DNA from: Halalkalibacter wakoensis JCM 9140
Lineage (GTDB): Bacteria; Bacillota; Bacilli; Bacillales; Bacillaceae_D
Assembly: GCF_000513095.1 (NCBI RefSeq)
Contig: NZ_BAUT01000023.1
Location: forward strand, 1 to 52,573
Reading direction: 5' to 3'
DNA: 52,573 bases
Below are positions 26,018-33,508 of this stretch, piece after piece. Position 1 is the stretch's first letter. Each line of letters starts with the position of its first letter. Below the pieces are notes generated by a model, which saw nothing but the letters and a program-made list of their open reading frames with translations, was not told the origin of the DNA and made no database searches. The translations under genes were made by a program, and so were the position numbers.

Positions 26018-27285
26018 TCATGTTACTTTAGGAATGGATAGGATAAAACGTGTTCCAACGTTCTCCTTACTTTCAACCTGAATTTGTCCATTCATTGCTT
26101 TTATAATGCTATAAACAACCATAGTTCCAAGGCCCGTTCCGCTTGTTTTTGTTGAATAATAGGGGGTTGCTAATCTTTTTAGGTGATCCTCTGACATACC
26201 GATCCCAGTGTCCTCAATCGTGATCACCGCTTCTGTTTCAGTTTCGGATAAGGTTAAAGTTAATTGACCTTGTTCGGGCATTGCCTCTATGCCATTTTTG
26301 GCTAAATTAATCAGGCATTGGTGAAATTTTTGCCGTTCCCCTGCCACTTTAACGTTTTCAGAGGTATTTACATTGATTGTGACATTACGCATGGTTGCAT
26401 AGGGGGTCACGACTTTGACCACATATTCAAGCTCTTTTGCGACATTTAAATCAACAACATTTTCAAGTGAAGGTTTGGCAAAGGTTAAATAATCAGAAAT
26501 GATAATTTCAGCTCGCTCAAGCTCATTTAATGAAAGCCTTAAATAAAAATCCTTTTTGTCAAAAGGGATGGAAGGATCTTGTAAGAGTTGAAGAAATCCT
26601 TTTGTGACCGTGAGAGGATTTCGCACTTCATGAGAAATGCTCGCAGCCATATCACTAACCATTTTCAACTTTTCAAGCTCATTTAGTTCGCTAAGGATGT
26701 AGTTTTCTTCTTTGGCACGCTCAATAAAATAAATAAACAAAAACATAACGATGACTTGGGTAATGTAAAACAGGATCAATGTTACCCAACCACTAACAGA
26801 AAGATTCACTTTAAAAAAGGAAACGACTGTAATGAGTAACAAAATACTTAAAACATTTGCTCCAATAGCGATGGTCATTTTTCTAGAGAAATTAGTTGTA
26901 GAACGAAATTGAGCACTAAAAAAGGCAATCGCTAAGAAGATAAGGGGGTAAATGATAATGGACGTATAAAACCCTTCTCCTAAACCAAGGAAATACCGAT
27001 AACCAAGCAGAACAAATAATAAGGTGAGCCCTACTTTTCGACCGCCATATAAAATGCCAATAATAAACGGAACTTGCCTAAAATCAAAAATAAAATTTGG
27101 GCTAATGTTCCAAGGAAAGCTCATACATAAAACAATTGAAATAGCAGAAATGAGTCCGATCATGATGTTGTTTGAAACAATATTAATCTTTCCTTCAATG
27201 TATTTATGATATATAAAAAAAGAAGGAAGATAAAAGTGAGGTTTAATAAAAAGACTTGAATATCAAAAAGTTGTCCCACATCCAT
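26018..27285 (-). CDS. Sensor histidine kinase with 5TM-LYT-type membrane domain, one-base frameshift
   Basis: Autophosphorylates on histidine and passes the phosphate to a response regulator that is not encoded nearby. The clear part (up to 27163) has four or five membrane helices, the H-box SISHEVRNPL, the N-box NLAKNGIEAMPEQGQ, then DTGIGM and GTGLGTMVV. Upstream in another frame, GTG 27279 or ATG 27285 starts GQLFDIQVFLLNLTFIFLLF, which looks like the missing first helix. Adding one base near 27215-27221 (a run of seven A) joins it as F-L-Y-H-K-Y-I-E-G-K-I. Orphan kinases of this type (for example KinB) feed the sporulation phosphorelay. That role here is inference. Confidence 0.8.
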
Positions 27286-27353
27286 CCCTCGTTTTTTTAT
27301 TTTTTTATATAATTCGCTATTTTTCGTGATTATCCTGCAAAACATGTAAAATT

Positions 27354-27692
27354 GTGGGTCATGGGGACAGGTTCCTTGACCCACCTCAAATGGACTCACG
27401 TTCCGTTATCTGTGACAAAAATAGCGATTTTGCGGTGTTAGTGGACTGTGGTTCCGCTATTTAGTGTTTTAAGGGTGTTTTTATAGTTAATTTCTGAAAA
27501 TAGCGGATTCTGTGTCCGCCAAAGCCATAAAAATGCCAGTTTTAGATGAAATAGCGGAACTCATGTCCACTAAAAAAACAAGAACCGCTAACATGATAGA
27601 TAGCGGTTCTTGTTTATATTCGGATCGTCCATTTCATATGGACATTGTGGACTTATCTAAACTGGGTCAAGGAACCTGTCCCCATGACCCAC
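27354..27692. repeat. REPIN-like element, copy 1 (two inverted REP-type hairpins)
   Basis: A left arm (27354-27384, core GGGTCATGGGGACAGGTTCC then TTGACCC) and an inverted right arm (27662-27692) enclose about 277 bp. The interior holds five short units at 27391, 27418, 27441, 27497 and 27549, with the core ATAGCGGA-n-GTCCGC and about 50-bp spacing, plus a terminator hairpin. About 185 bp of it recur at 45777-45962. The right arm ends 3 nt before the ectC stop codon, in the same orientation as the copy after ygaD. No transposase lies inside. The size and inverted arms suit a REPIN or MITE moved in trans. Confidence 0.7.
27572..27613 (-). terminator. Terminator inside the REPIN-like element, serving ectABC
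   Basis: Perfect 13-bp stem ACAAGAACCGCTA / TAGCGGTTCTTGT with a 10-nt loop and an A7 run at 27572-27578, which is a T run on the minus strand. It lies about 80 nt beyond the ectC stop and is the first good terminator of the ectoine operon. Confidence 0.75.
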
Positions 27693-27695
27693 TTA

Positions 27696-28088
27696 TTAGT
27701 CTTCGTCGACAGGGTAGACGCCGTTTTCGTCGTGTACTTCTCTTCCTGTGATAGGAGGGTTGAATACGCATACCATGCGCATGTCGCCTTTTTCACTTGC
27801 GCGAAGAAGATGCTCATCATGCTTATCTAATACATAGATTTCATCTTTTTTGATTGGCCATACTTTGCCGTCTGCTAGTGTTTCTACTTCACCTTCGCCT
27901 TCGATGCAGTAAACAGACTCAAGGTGGTTTTGATACCAGATATGAGTTTCTGTACCAGCTTTAATAATGGTATCGTGAACGGAATAGCCCATACCAGAGT
28001 CTTTTAACACAAGACGACGGCTAATCCAATTCCCGCCATCTACTTCTTGATCTGTTCCTATGATATCTTTTAGTTTTACGACTTTCAT
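27696..28088 (-). CDS. ectC: L-ectoine synthase
   Basis: Last step of ectoine synthesis: cyclises N-gamma-acetyl-diaminobutyrate to ectoine, a compatible solute. 130 aa, the usual size, with a cupin fold ([20 protein letters not shown], then [23 protein letters not shown] and KHDEHLLRA). Metal and substrate residues typical of EctC (E, Y, H of [15 protein letters not shown]) are present. It follows ectB by 75 nt, a gap that carries a GGGGAGTA / TACTCCCC hairpin at 28119-28140 and could tune the ectB:ectC ratio. The REPIN-like element starts 3 nt after its stop. Confidence 0.95.
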   Translation of the reverse strand: MKVVKLKDIIGTDQEVDGGNWISRRLVLKDSGMGYSVHDTIIKAGTETHIWYQNHLESVYCIEGEGEVETLADGKVWPIKKDEIYVLDKHDEHLLRASEKGDMRMVCVFNPPITGREVHDENGVYPVDED

Positions 28089-28163
28089 ACTTGATTACCT
28101 CTTTTCATTAGTATGTAGGGGAGTAAGGTTTACTCCCCTTATAGGTGTTCCTCATATTCTTGC

Positions 28164-29447
28164 TTAAGATGTAACTAATTCTTTCGATCCTAAAACAGCT
28201 TTTACGCTGTCTTCAATAATCTTGAATCCTTTTTCCAATCCTTCATCATCAATAATGAGAGGAGGGAAGAGCTTGAATACTTCATCTTTCGGTCCAGATG
28301 TTTCCATAATTAGACCGCGCTCAAAGGCTTCAGCAGCGATTTGACCAGAAAGTCCTTCGATTTCAGATGAGATTCCGACCATATAACCGCGGCCTTTTGC
28401 TTCTCCTTTTAATTCAGGATAATCGGCAACAATTCTTTCTAAGAAACTAAAGATGCGCTCTGATTTCTCTTGAATGCCTTTTTCGAAGCTTGCATCTTCC
28501 CAATAAGAAAGGGCAGCCGTTGCTGTTACAAATGCATGGTTGTTTCCACGGAATGTACCATTGTGCTCACCTGGTTCCCAAATATCTAACTCAGGACGAA
28601 TTAGAGTAATAGCTAGTGGCAATCCATATCCACCAATTGATTTAGACATACATACGATATCCGGTTTGATTCCAGCTTTTTCAAAACTAAAGAATGTTCC
28701 AGTACGACCAACACCTGCTTGAACATCATCGACGATAAGCAGAATGCCCCAACGTTTACAAATTTGTTCTACACGTTGTAACCACTCGAAGCTTGCAGCA
28801 TTAATACCGCCTTCACCTTGGACTGTCTCGAGGATCATTGCAGCAGGGATTTCAACTCCGCTACCTCCATCCTCTAGGAAACGCTCGAGATACTCCAGAG
28901 TGTCGAGGTTGTCGTTAACAAAGCTATCATAAGGCATTGTTACAACATTTTGTAATGGAATTCCAGCACCTTTACGTTTAAAAGCGTTACCTGTAACGGA
29001 TAAAGCACCAATTGTCATACCATGGAAGCCATTTGTGAAGCTAATAATATCTGTACGTCCCGTTACTTTACGTGCCAATTTCAAAGCACTTTCTACCGTA
29101 TTTGTTCCAGTAGGTCCTGGGAACATGACTTTATAATCAAGGTTTCTTGGTTTTAAAATGACTTCGTTAAATGTTGTTAAAAACTCAGCTTTTGGAGCTG
29201 TTGCCATATCAAGCGAATGTGTGATGCCATCACTTAAGATATAATCGACTAGCTTTGCTTTCATCGTTGGATCATTATGACCGTAATTTAGAGCACCTGC
29301 ACCTGAAAAGAAATCAATGTACTCTGTTCCTTTTTCATCCCACATTTTATATCCCTTTGCTTTAGTGAAAACAGTTGGAAAGCTACGGCAATAACTACGC
29401 ACCTCGGATTCAAGCTTCTCAAAAATCGTCATATCTGTTTGACTCAT
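28164..29447 (-). CDS. ectB: Diaminobutyrate--2-oxoglutarate transaminase
   Basis: First step of ectoine synthesis: PLP-dependent transfer of an amino group from glutamate to aspartate semialdehyde, giving 2,4-diaminobutyrate. 427 aa. The PLP lysine is K269 ([11 protein letters not shown]) and the cofactor aspartate is D240 ([10 protein letters not shown]). [16 protein letters not shown] is the phosphate-binding region. Class III aminotransferase fold; EctB assignment is by length and position between ectA and ectC. AGGAGG precedes ATG 29447. Confidence 0.95.
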   Translation of the reverse strand: MSQTDMTIFEKLESEVRSYCRSFPTVFTKAKGYKMWDEKGTEYIDFFSGAGALNYGHNDPTMKAKLVDYILSDGITHSLDMATAPKAEFLTTFNEVILKPRNLDYKVMFPGPTGTNTVESALKLARKVTGRTDIISFTNGFHGMTIGALSVTGNAFKRKGAGIPLQNVVTMPYDSFVNDNLDTLEYLERFLEDGGSGVEIPAAMILETVQGEGGINAASFEWLQRVEQICKRWGILLIVDDVQAGVGRTGTFFSFEKAGIKPDIVCMSKSIGGYGLPLAITLIRPELDIWEPGEHNGTFRGNNHAFVTATAALSYWEDASFEKGIQEKSERIFSFLERIVADYPELKGEAKGRGYMVGISSEIEGLSGQIAAEAFERGLIMETSGPKDEVFKLFPPLIIDDEGLEKGFKIIEDSVKAVLGSKELVTS

Positions 29448-29527
29448 CGTCTTTTTTCCTCCTAATAATACCTATACTGGGTAATGTATTTTTATTTTTT
29501 CATTAAACCTAGCTAATAAGGTGTTAC

Positions 29528-30034
29528 TTAGTTTTTTATTGGACCTACACGAAAAGTAAGTTCTTCTTCATGTCCTTCTTCTGGAAACAAATCCTCAGAG
29601 AAACAATCACTTACTTCACATTCAGTTTCAAAACTACGAGCTAAGCGGCGAAATAACGCCTGTGATGCTTCATTTGACGGTGTAACAGTTGCTTCAACGT
29701 ACTTTACTTCTTTACAACCTTCACGTTGTACGAGTTCATGAAGTAATTTTGAAGCTAACCCTTTTCCTCGTTGAGAAGAATGAACACCAATCTGCCAAAC
29801 AAATACAACATCTTGTCGTTCGGGAGGAATAAAAGCAGTGACGAATCCAACGACTTGATCGTTTTCTTTCGCGACAACACACGTCTCAGCAAAAAACTCA
29901 CACATCATAATGTATTTATAAGCTGAATTTTGGTCGAGCGTTGATTCATTAACTAATTCCCACATCGCTGCCCCGTCTTCAACAGTAGGTTTTAAAAACT
30001 CAACCGATCCTGTTTTTATGGGAGCAGGAGCCAT
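29528..30034 (-). CDS. ectA: L-2,4-diaminobutyric acid acetyltransferase
   Basis: Second step of ectoine synthesis: acetyl-CoA-dependent acetylation of diaminobutyrate. A 168-aa GNAT protein with the CoA motif VHSSQRGKGLASKLL and TVTPSNEASQALFRRLA, the latter strongly diagnostic for EctA. FVWQIGVH is the beta4 strand. The start is unusual: the only good ribosome binding site, AAGGGGG, lies 23 nt upstream of ATG 30034, while an in-frame ATT (30044-30046) lies about 7 nt after it. ATG 30034 is kept here. It is first in ectABC, under the sigma-A promoter at 30087-30115. Confidence 0.93.
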   Translation of the reverse strand: MAPAPIKTGSVEFLKPTVEDGAAMWELVNESTLDQNSAYKYIMMCEFFAETCVVAKENDQVVGFVTAFIPPERQDVVFVWQIGVHSSQRGKGLASKLLHELVQREGCKEVKYVEATVTPSNEASQALFRRLARSFETECEVSDCFSEDLFPEEGHEEELTFRVGPIKN

Positions 30035-30086
30035 TTGACTTTTAATGTTGGTATCCCCCTTGCATCCAAATTTTGTTTACTGTTTA

Positions 30087-30115
30087 ATCATACGGGTAGT
30101 CTGGAAACGACGCAA
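30087..30115 (-). promoter_or_regulatory. Sigma-A promoter of ectABC
   Basis: On the minus strand, -35 TTGCGT (30110-30115) and -10 TATGAT (30087-30092) with exact 17-bp spacing. This leaves a leader of about 45 nt before ectA. It resembles the single vegetative-type osmotically induced promoters described for ect operons in bacilli. I did not see a sigma-B pattern. The region 30116-30300 upstream shows nothing else recognisable. Confidence 0.6.
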
Positions 30116-30304
30116 CTAAGCTTAAATGGGATTAATTAGCGTGAGCCACGATTAGATCGGATTAAGGTATGTGGGAACATTCATTGCTGAAAATGCTACT
30201 GAATGGTTAAGTTTTCTAACTAATTGAAATAGACAGACTCGCGGGCGCTTTAAAAAAGGTTGATGTAGCAGGGGTTTCGAGGTTTGTGGTTTTTTTTCAG
30301 AAAA

Positions 30305-30350
30305 TAAAAAAGAGAAAATCAGCTATAAAAAGCCGTTTTTCTCTTTTTTT
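30305..30350 (-). terminator. Terminator of the yfhE-like gene
   Basis: Stem AAAAAGAGAAAA / TTTTTCTCTTTTT with flanking A/T runs on both sides. It ends 8 nt before the stop codon at 30358, so it serves the minus-strand small gene and possibly protects ectA from read-through. Confidence 0.7.
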
Positions 30351-30357
30351 GGACAAA

Positions 30358-30477
30358 TTACGATTTGCTTCGACTTGCTGCTCGGTCTGCTGCACGAAAC
30401 TCTGATCCATATCGAACTTCTTGTGCCTTTCGTAAGGTGCTACGCTCTTCTTGTGCTCTACGTTTTTTGCTTTCCAT
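30358..30477 (-). CDS. yfhE: YfhE-like small protein
   Basis: A 39-aa basic protein (MESKKRRAQEERSTLRKAQE, then VRYGSEFRAADRAASR). The KAQEV-x-Y-x-x-EF-x-AADRA pattern and the position near yfhF and recX fit the YfhE family of tiny Bacillus proteins. The function is unknown. ATG 30477 follows GTGGTGGTCAGG, a modest ribosome binding site. Family assignment is from memory of the pattern plus synteny. Confidence 0.55.
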   Translation of the reverse strand: MESKKRRAQEERSTLRKAQEVRYGSEFRAADRAASRSKS

Positions 30478-30544
30478 CCTGACCACCACTTTCTGTAAAG
30501 GTAGTATCAGTATGGACTTGATTGGACAATCTTAATCTTTCTAA

Positions 30545-31099
30545 TTAAGCTTCTTTTACTTCTAATTCATCTTGATGAGTTCTCATTAAATGAAGGTGAT
30601 ACTGATCTTTTTCTATTTGGAATAAGTTGTATATATCAACAGGGGCATTTATTTGTTCGTATACATCACGTCTGAAATCATTTGCGAGGGTGCAATAAGG
30701 TAGCTTTTCGGCAGCTTTAAATGAGCGGACATTTTCTTTACGAATTCTCATGAATACCGTTTGAATGTCACAGGAGAAAAATAGCTCTTCAAAAAAAGCG
30801 TCTTTTGCCACTTTGTTGTAGCCTCTGCCAAAGTATGGTTTGCCAATCCATGTTCCTAAAAACCCACTTTGGTTTGTGATGTCAAATAAATTAATCGTTC
30901 CAATTGGTGCGCCCCACTCATCGATAATGGTGCGAGAGATGAGTTCGCCGCGTTCTTCAGCTTCTATTGTCTGTTTTGTAAGAAACACAAACTCATCATA
31001 CGAATGTGCCTTCTGACGAACATAGGGGAATACGGCCGGGTCCACTAACAAATCGAACAAAGCATGACAATCAGCGACGTCTCGTTTTTTTAATATCAC
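30545..31099 (-). CDS. GNAT-family N-acetyltransferase (RimJ/RimL type)
   Basis: A 184-aa acetyltransferase (ILKKRDVADCHALFDLLVDP, then GTINLFDITNQSGFLGTWIGK, GRGYNKVAKDAFFEELF and KENVRSFKAAEKL). The last two are the acetyl-CoA binding region and the C-terminal N-x-x-S-x-x-x-x-E-K motif of the RimJ/RimL subgroup. The acceptor is unknown: a protein N-terminus, an amino acid or a drug. I start it at GTG 31099 because AAAAGGAGGG lies 6 nt upstream. That ribosome binding site sits inside a terminator-like hairpin and below a tRNA-like element (see 31100-31148 and 31166-31232). This suggests attenuation-type control. Confidence 0.8.
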   Translation of the reverse strand: MILKKRDVADCHALFDLLVDPAVFPYVRQKAHSYDEFVFLTKQTIEAEERGELISRTIIDEWGAPIGTINLFDITNQSGFLGTWIGKPYFGRGYNKVAKDAFFEELFFSCDIQTVFMRIRKENVRSFKAAEKLPYCTLANDFRRDVYEQINAPVDIYNLFQIEKDQYHLHLMRTHQDELEVKEA

Positions 31100-31148
31100 A
31101 AAAAGCCCTCCTTTTGGATGAGGGCAGAAATCATCCACCCTCGAATTT
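31100..31148 (-). promoter_or_regulatory. Attenuator-like leader of the GNAT gene
   Basis: On the minus strand, GAGGG (31138-31142) can pair with CCCTC (31120-31124). The same CCCTC is the left arm of GCCCTC / GAGGGC (31105-31125), which is followed by TTTTT and then directly by the GTG start. The second hairpin would terminate transcription or hide the AAGGAGGG ribosome binding site. A third helix pairs AAATTCGAGGG (31138-31148) with CCCCGAATTT (31165-31174) in the tRNA-like element, ten pairs with one bulge. These helices are mutually exclusive in series. Confidence 0.5.
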
Positions 31149-31165
31149 AATAATGTTGCGTATCA

Positions 31166-31232
31166 AATTCGGGGTGGGAATCGAACCCACTAGAACCAGT
31201 CTTACTGGTGGCGCACCAATTGCCTTCCCAAT
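31166..31232 (-). ncRNA. Shortened tRNA-like element upstream of the GNAT gene
   Basis: A perfect T-arm GTGGGTTCGATTCCCAC (5-bp stem, TTCGATT loop) at 31174-31190. Upstream on the minus strand is an anticodon-like hairpin ACCAG-TAAGA-CTGGT (31195-31209) and a D-arm-like GGC-AATTGGTGC-GCC (31210-31224). The end strands TTGGG and CCCGA give a partial acceptor stem. The total is about 67 nt, with a 5-nt anticodon loop and no CCA, so this is not a normal tRNA. It may be a pseudo-tRNA or a tRNA mimic in the GNAT leader. Confidence 0.4.
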
Positions 31233-31418
31233 GCTTATATAATCGACTATAAAGCGATTTAGGGGATTCTAGCGTGTTTAGACTAATGAAACACTGTGAT
31301 ATGATAACAATTCGTTCATTTACTCTTGAATCCTTTTATATATTAAATGTTTTTTTCGAAAAAAGATACCTATTTTTTATAAATTTCTCGTGAAAAAATC
31401 TCCCAAAATATTAAGTTT

Positions 31419-32330
31419 TTATCTATTTTGCAGAAGGTCTTGTAAAGCAGGTTGTAAAGCAGGAAATAAGTATGAATAGTTTTGTGAAATAGCTTTTTCG
31501 GGCAGTACTTTTTGACCATCTAAAACGAGTGTGCTCATCTCTCCAAGTAACGCTTTTAAAGCAAAACTTGGGGCAGGAAGGTAATGAGGTCGTTTTAAAA
31601 CAGACCCTAACGTCTTGCCAAACTCATTCATTTGAGTTGGTGAAGGCGATGTAAGGTTGAAAGCCCCAGAAATAGAAGGGTGCAAAAGCGCAAAATGAAA
31701 CATCCGAACAACATCATCTATATGAATCCAGCTTAACCACTGGTTTCCAGAGCCTAATGGTCCACCAGCAAACAATCGGTATGGAAGCAGCATTCTTGTT
31801 AACGCGCCTTCTTCTGCACTTAAAACGACTCCGAGTCGGCAGTAAACGACCCTCAGTCTAAATTGAGATGCTTCTTGTGCTTCTTTTTCCCATTGCTTTA
31901 CTACATTCGAGAGGAAGTTTTCTTCTGTTGGTTCCGATTCTTCGGTAAATGTGTGATGATTCGAATTTCCGTAATACCCAATAGCAGAGGCGTTCAAGAG
32001 TACGTTTGGTTTCGTTGGCAGTTTTGAAATTAAATCCACAATGGCACGAGTGGATTGAATTCGGCTTTCTAAAATCGCTTTTTTTCTTTTCGCTGTCCAT
32101 CTTCCTGAACCAATGGATTCACCAGCTAAATTTACGATCGCATCAATTGGTGGCAATTCCTGTTCAGGTTTGGCATCACTTTTTAACCACTCAACGTACT
32201 GAATCGAAGGTTGTTCTAGTTTATTTGAGGCATTTCTTGTTAAAATGAAAACAGAATGACCTTCTTGTACGAATAAATCTGTTAGTCTTTTACCGATAAA
32301 TCCAGTCCCACCTGCAATGACAATATTCAT
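31419..32330 (-). CDS. yfhF: NAD-dependent epimerase/SDR-a family protein YfhF
   Basis: 303 aa, extended SDR fold of the SulA/TIGR01777 group. The N-terminal dinucleotide motif is IVIAGGTGFIGKRL, with NLAGESIGSGRWTAKRKKAI next, which is diagnostic, and an NASAIGYYG active-site tyrosine. The C-terminal small domain carries PSPTQMNEFGKTLG. The biochemical role is not established. ATG 32330 is chosen because GGGAGGT precedes it by 6 nt. It is divergent from recX, as in B. subtilis. Confidence 0.88.
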   Translation of the reverse strand: MNIVIAGGTGFIGKRLTDLFVQEGHSVFILTRNASNKLEQPSIQYVEWLKSDAKPEQELPPIDAIVNLAGESIGSGRWTAKRKKAILESRIQSTRAIVDLISKLPTKPNVLLNASAIGYYGNSNHHTFTEESEPTEENFLSNVVKQWEKEAQEASQFRLRVVYCRLGVVLSAEEGALTRMLLPYRLFAGGPLGSGNQWLSWIHIDDVVRMFHFALLHPSISGAFNLTSPSPTQMNEFGKTLGSVLKRPHYLPAPSFALKALLGEMSTLVLDGQKVLPEKAISQNYSYLFPALQPALQDLLQNR

Positions 32331-32421
32331 AACATGACCTCCCAATTGGATAGTATCTTCAGTTTACGTTGGTTCCCAATCGTTTTGCAAAAATGAAAGT
32401 GTTTATAGGGGTGAACAAGTA

Positions 32422-33240
32422 ATGGCCATCATAGCTAAAATTCAAATTCAGCAAAAAAACAAAAGTCGATACAATATTTTTTTAACAAAGGGGCAGTCAG
32501 TTGAATATGCGCTTAGTGTCGATGAAGACCTTTTACTTAAACATGGCTTGAAAAAAGGGCTTGAAATTGATGAAGACTTTTTAATACAACTTATTAATGA
32601 TGATGAAAAAAAGAAGACGTATAACCTGGCTATTAACTATCTTTCTTATCGTATCCGTTCTATAGAAGAAATGCGTCAATATTTAGTAAAGAAAGAGAAG
32701 GAGCCACAGCACATAGAAGAAGTGATTAAACAGTTAATAAATGAGAAGTTGCTTAATGATGAAGAGTTTGCCCAGGCCTACATACGTTCGAAGCAACTAA
32801 CTCTTATGAGAGGACCGCTTAAGCTAAAACAAGAGTTAAAGCAAAAAGGACTGCGTGACGATACGATTGAGCAAGCACTCGCACAACTCGAGGAGGGCAC
32901 ACAAAAGGAACAAATCATCAACTGGGTAGAAAAGCAAAAAAATAAAAAGACTTCAAAGATGTCAATGGCAGGATTTAAAAATAAACTTTCCACTCAACTG
33001 ATGACAAAAGGCTACAGCAGGCAAGTAATTGTAGAAGCGATGAATGAAGTGGACTTTACAGCTGATAACGAAGAAGAATGGGATGCCATTATGATTCAAG
33101 GGGAAAAAATAAGGCAAAAACTGAAGAAGAAATATACAGGCTGGGAATTTACCCAACGCCTTAAACAGCAGCTCTATCAGAAAGGGTTTCAGATGGATTT
33201 GATTGAACACTACATCGAAAATGGCGAGAGTGAGGAATGA
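32422..33240 (+). CDS. recX: Recombination regulator RecX
   Basis: Binds RecA filaments and modulates recombination. 272 aa, basic and strongly helical, built of three-helix repeats (YRIRSIEEMRQYLVKKEKEP, ADNEEEWDAIMIQGEKIRQ, EFTQRLKQQLYQKGFQMDLI). Length and synteny next to yfhF match B. subtilis RecX (YfhG). GGGTGAACAAG precedes ATG 32422. Followed by a dispersed repeat with no visible hairpin terminator of the usual T-run kind. Confidence 0.88.
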   Translation: MAIIAKIQIQQKNKSRYNIFLTKGQSVEYALSVDEDLLLKHGLKKGLEIDEDFLIQLINDDEKKKTYNLAINYLSYRIRSIEEMRQYLVKKEKEPQHIEEVIKQLINEKLLNDEEFAQAYIRSKQLTLMRGPLKLKQELKQKGLRDDTIEQALAQLEEGTQKEQIINWVEKQKNKKTSKMSMAGFKNKLSTQLMTKGYSRQVIVEAMNEVDFTADNEEEWDAIMIQGEKIRQKLKKKYTGWEFTQRLKQQLYQKGFQMDLIEHYIENGESEE

Positions 33241-33257
33241 GGCACTAGCCTTTTTTA

Positions 33258-33370
33258 CACAAGTTAGTGGGTAACCGGCCGCGGGGGAATGACACTCCGC
33301 TTTCCGCGGGTGCCCGGTGAGCCTCCTTGCGGGTGCGAGTGGCTGAAGCGCAATGGATCGATCACGGGAA
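33258..33370. repeat. Dispersed GC-rich repeat, copy 10 (B-left fused to inverted A-left)
   Basis: GGGTAACCGGCCGCGGGGGA, ATGACACTCCGCTTTCCGCG, GGTGCCCGGTGAGCCTCC, then TTGCGGGTGCGAGTGGCTG and AGCGCAATGGATCGATCA. The same B-to-inverted-A junction occurs at 11203-11333. Confidence 0.72.
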
Positions 33371-33412
33371 GAACACCTTAGCAAAGTAGGCGTGAATCAT
33401 TCTCCATTTTTA

Positions 33413-33454
33413 TACACAAACTTTGTGAAATATTGAACAAAGTTTGTGTATAAT
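33413..33454 (+). promoter_or_regulatory. Rex-type operator overlapping the lctP promoter
   Basis: TTGTGAAATATTGAACAA (33423-33440) matches 16 of 18 positions of the Rex consensus TTGTGAAATATTTCACAA. It sits inside a larger perfect inverted repeat, TACACAAACTTTGT / ACAAAGTTTGTGTA (33413-33426, 33437-33450). The -10 box TATAAT (33449-33454) overlaps the right arm, so bound repressor would block transcription. Rex senses NADH/NAD+ and in B. subtilis controls ldh-lctP. Confidence 0.65.
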
Positions 33455-33508
33455 AGAATTAGATTATCATTCTAATACTAAGAGTAGCTTTAGAAATGGG
33501 GAGTTCTG

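Noticed and set aside
27391-27613. CRISPR array, suggested by evenly spaced short palindromic units
   Set aside because: The units alternate in orientation and diverge, the intervening DNA is conserved in the second copy at 45746, and there are no cas genes.
31128-31148. T-box antiterminator (GAGGGTGG) before the GNAT gene
   Set aside because: Only the first seven bases fit the T-box; the ACCGCG part and a specifier stem are missing. Kept only as an attenuator-like leader.
31166-31232. A normal functional tRNA gene on the minus strand
   Set aside because: The T-arm is perfect, but the whole element is only 67 nt, the anticodon loop has 5 nt, the acceptor stem has mismatches and there is no CCA.
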